A stretch of 14,541 nt of DNA, taken from the NCBI GenBank assembly GCA_900553545.1, contig USDP01000023.1:1-14541 (forward strand), in the 5' to 3' direction. The notes beneath the pieces were generated by a model. It was not told where the DNA came from, did not search any database, and saw only the letters and a program-made list of their open reading frames with translations. This DNA comes from an uncultured Eubacteriales bacterium. GTDB taxonomy: Bacteria > Bacillota > Clostridia > Oscillospirales > Oscillospiraceae. The position numbers and the translations under genes are program-made. Shown piece after piece: positions 12,676-14,541 of the stretch (its first letter is position 1; each line of letters begins with the position of its first letter).

Positions 12676-12699
12676 GGATATCAGTAAAGGACAAAAAAG

Positions 12700-14490
12700 A
12701 TGCAGAAATTCCGAAACAATGTGATCTGGACGACCGTTCTGACGGCACTGGCCGGGGTCTGCCTTGGCCTGTTGAGCCTGTATTTTGCCGCCGCCGGGAG
12801 CGGCGCGATGTGCCGGTTTTATCTGAAAGATCCGCTGCTGCCGGCGCTGAATGTGCTGCCGTTCGCGCTGTTTGCGCTGCTGCTGTTCGGCCTGACCGGG
12901 CGGGCCTGGCTGGCATTTTTGCTGGATGGCGTGGTCTGCCTCGTCTATTCGTGGGCGGCGTATTGGAAATGGCTCGGGCGGAGCGAACCGCTCTACGCAG
13001 ACGACGTTGCGGCCATCCGCGAGGCAGTGCAGATCGGCGGGCGCGGGTACATCACGGTGACGTGGCAGATCGTGGCTTCGCTGCTGCTTGTGGCTGGCGG
13101 AACGCTGGTGCTGGCGTGGCTCGCGCGCGGGAGGCTGTCCCGCCGTGGAAGAGCGGCCACAACCGGCGCGGCTTTATTGCTCTGCGTACTCGGATATTTT
13201 GGCGTTTACCGCAGCAGCACGCTCTACGACCGCTTCGCGGTCGCGCCGGGGCGGAGCGCATGGTCGGCCAACGACCAGTTTCAGTCGCGCGGCGGCATCT
13301 ATCCGTTCCTGCACAGCATCCGCGCCGCGGTGCCGAAGGCGCCGGACGGGTACGACAAGCGGGAGGCCGAGGCCTTGCTGGCGGAATATGAAGACGACGA
13401 CATTCCGGAGAACAAAAAAGTCCACGTCGTGATGACGATGCTGGAGGCGTTCTGCGACTTTTCCGACCTGACGGACGCCATCACCGAGAACGATCCTTAT
13501 GCCGATTATCATGCGCTTCAGGCCGAGAGCTATACCGGCCAGCTGTTTACGAATATCTTCGCGGGCGGCACGATCAACACCGAGCGCTGCGCACTGACCG
13601 GGTTTTCCAAGCTGCCGAATTTCCGCCGCCCGAGCTGGAGCTATGCACGCTATTTTGCGGATCAAGGCTACACCTGCACCGGCGCACACCCCGGCAACGA
13701 GGGCTTTTACAGCCGGAGCAGCGTGAACCGCAATCTGGGGCTCGACGATTATTGGTTCGCGGAGAACCATTTTTCGGCGCTTTGCGGCGGGATCGCGATG
13801 GACAACGTGCTGTTTTCAGAGATCGCCGCGCGCACCGAGGCGCAGATCGCGGAAGGGGACTGGGTGTTCTCGTTCAACGTGACATACCAGAACCACGGGC
13901 CGTATTTTGACGACCACCTGACCGGCGAGACAGAATATGTCCCGAAAACGGGCCTTTCCGACAGCGATTACTATATTGTCAACAACTATCTCTCGGGCGT
14001 CGCGGACACGGGTGCGCGGATGCGTGCGCTCTGTGAGACGTTCCGGGACAGCGAAGAACCGGTCGTGCTCGTGTTCTTTGCCGACCACAAGCCGTGGCTC
14101 GGGGAGAACAGCGTGACCTACGCGGCGCTCGGCATTGACCTCGACGCACCGGGCGAGACCGGCGCGGCGGCGACCTATCTGACGGACTATCTGATCTGGG
14201 CAAACAATGCGGCAAAGGCGCGGCTGGGAAAGGAATTCCGCGGCGAAGGGCAGACGGTCAGCCCGTGCTTCCTGATGAACGTGCTGTTTGAGCAGTGCGG
14301 CTGGGACGGCCCGGCATATCAGAAACTGACAAACGAGGTTATGAAGCAGACGCCCATCGTCAGCACACACGACTGGTATGGCGAGTTCGGAAGCCTCAGC
14401 GTTTTCGACGCGCTGGACGAGCAGGCACAGAAACGCATCACGCAGATGCAGTACGTGCAGTATTATCTCGCCCGCGACGCGCTGCGCTGA
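12700..14490 (+). CDS. LTA synthase/sulfatase-family membrane phosphotransferase
   Basis: This 596-residue protein has about five N-terminal membrane segments (roughly 10-30, 50-66, 70-88, 122-142 and 153-170) and a large extracellular domain of the alkaline phosphatase/sulfatase fold from about residue 240. The LtaS-like active site is recognisable: E249 in MLEAF, T291 as likely nucleophile in GGTINTE, H330 and R339 in the HPGN...YSR stretch, H399 in YQNHGPY, and D462/H463 in FADH. Family members move glycerol-phosphate or similar groups onto surface polymers such as lipoteichoic acid; the actual substrate here is unknown. The ATG follows AAAGGA (12686-12691) at 8 nt spacing. No other cell-wall genes are visible nearby. 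It is probably monocistronic as far as the window shows. Confidence 0.9.
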   Translation: MQKFRNNVIWTTVLTALAGVCLGLLSLYFAAAGSGAMCRFYLKDPLLPALNVLPFALFALLLFGLTGRAWLAFLLDGVVCLVYSWAAYWKWLGRSEPLYADDVAAIREAVQIGGRGYITVTWQIVASLLLVAGGTLVLAWLARGRLSRRGRAATTGAALLLCVLGYFGVYRSSTLYDRFAVAPGRSAWSANDQFQSRGGIYPFLHSIRAAVPKAPDGYDKREAEALLAEYEDDDIPENKKVHVVMTMLEAFCDFSDLTDAITENDPYADYHALQAESYTGQLFTNIFAGGTINTERCALTGFSKLPNFRRPSWSYARYFADQGYTCTGAHPGNEGFYSRSSVNRNLGLDDYWFAENHFSALCGGIAMDNVLFSEIAARTEAQIAEGDWVFSFNVTYQNHGPYFDDHLTGETEYVPKTGLSDSDYYIVNNYLSGVADTGARMRALCETFRDSEEPVVLVFFADHKPWLGENSVTYAALGIDLDAPGETGAAATYLTDYLIWANNAAKARLGKEFRGEGQTVSPCFLMNVLFEQCGWDGPAYQKLTNEVMKQTPIVSTHDWYGEFGSLSVFDALDEQAQKRITQMQYVQYYLARDALR

Positions 14491-14541
14491 GCCGTGACTA
14501 TGAAATCAATTACCTGAAGGAACACGGATTCGAAGCCGACT
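14491..14541. other. Unassigned right edge
   Basis: The last 51 bases after the LTA-synthase-like stop contain no start codon leading to a lasting frame. On the + strand only one frame stays open to the edge (it would read RDYEINYLKEHGFEAD), without an ATG, GTG or TTG close by; on the - strand one frame is open and ends at 14463. No terminator is visible. Nothing can be assigned. Confidence 0.4.

Noticed and set aside
11939..12724. 261-codon + strand frame opposite the acetyltransferase
   Set aside because: It mirrors a clear enzyme gene and shows no recognisable domain; the promoter-like boxes upstream do not make it a gene.
12605..12916. Upstream extension of the acetyltransferase frame
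   Set aside because: It would overlap the LTA-synthase-like gene, has no family similarity, and the ATG at 12604 has a well-spaced GGAGGT.
12627..13391. 254-codon + frame overlapping the LTA-synthase-like gene
   Set aside because: It is a different frame of the same DNA, with Arg/Ala-rich composition and no motifs.
14518..14541. tRNA T-loop-like TTCGAATCC on the - strand at the right edge
   Set aside because: The bases on its two sides do not form a T-stem, and no acceptor stem follows.

Overview
The window is almost entirely one long ribosomal-protein operon read on the + strand, the distal S10, spc and alpha clusters fused end to end, followed by a short unrelated accessory region. Several traits point to a GC-rich member of the Clostridia, probably the Oscillospiraceae/Ruminococcaceae group: rpsD lies between rpsK and rpoA, a small KOW-domain gene sits between map and infA, S14, L24 and L36 are zinc-binding forms, adenylate kinase carries a zinc lid, and a spoVAC sporulation gene lies nearby. 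This placement is inference from gene order and protein sequence; no 16S gene is present.

Positions 1-11333 hold, in order, rplP (5' end cut by the window edge), rpmC, rpsQ, rplN, rplX, rplE, rpsZ, rpsH, rplF, rplR, rpsE, rpmD, rplO, secY, adk, map, a KOW-domain RNA-binding protein, infA, rpmJ, rpsM, rpsK, rpsD, rpoA and rplQ. Genes are mostly spaced by 4-20 bases with GGAGG-type ribosome binding sites, and rplO/secY directly abut. The unit combines ribosomal proteins, the Sec translocon channel, the N-terminal methionine peptidase, an initiation factor and the RNA polymerase alpha subunit, so that ribosome, secretion and transcription capacity rise together with growth. A 15-bp stem terminator at 11348-11380 ends it.

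The operon has one striking interruption. Between rpsZ and rpsH lie 409 bases without a gene (2214-2622). They contain two 97/98-bp imperfect-palindrome repeats whose stems have changed in both arms while staying paired, followed by a chain of further hairpins that fills nearly all the remaining space. No gene, promoter or intrinsic terminator was seen there, so the operon transcript should carry about 400 nt of folded RNA in its middle.

After rplQ the accessory region holds: a spoVAC homologue broken by an in-frame TAG at codon 40, exactly where the family usually has glutamine, with its own terminator; a Vat/CatB-type hexapeptide acetyltransferase on the - strand; and, divergent from it across a 95-base gap with overlapping promoter-like boxes, a 596-residue membrane-anchored LTA-synthase/sulfatase-family enzyme. 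A long-range inverted repeat around the rplQ terminator could hide the spoVAC start in read-through transcripts. The last 51 bases hold no gene that can be defined.
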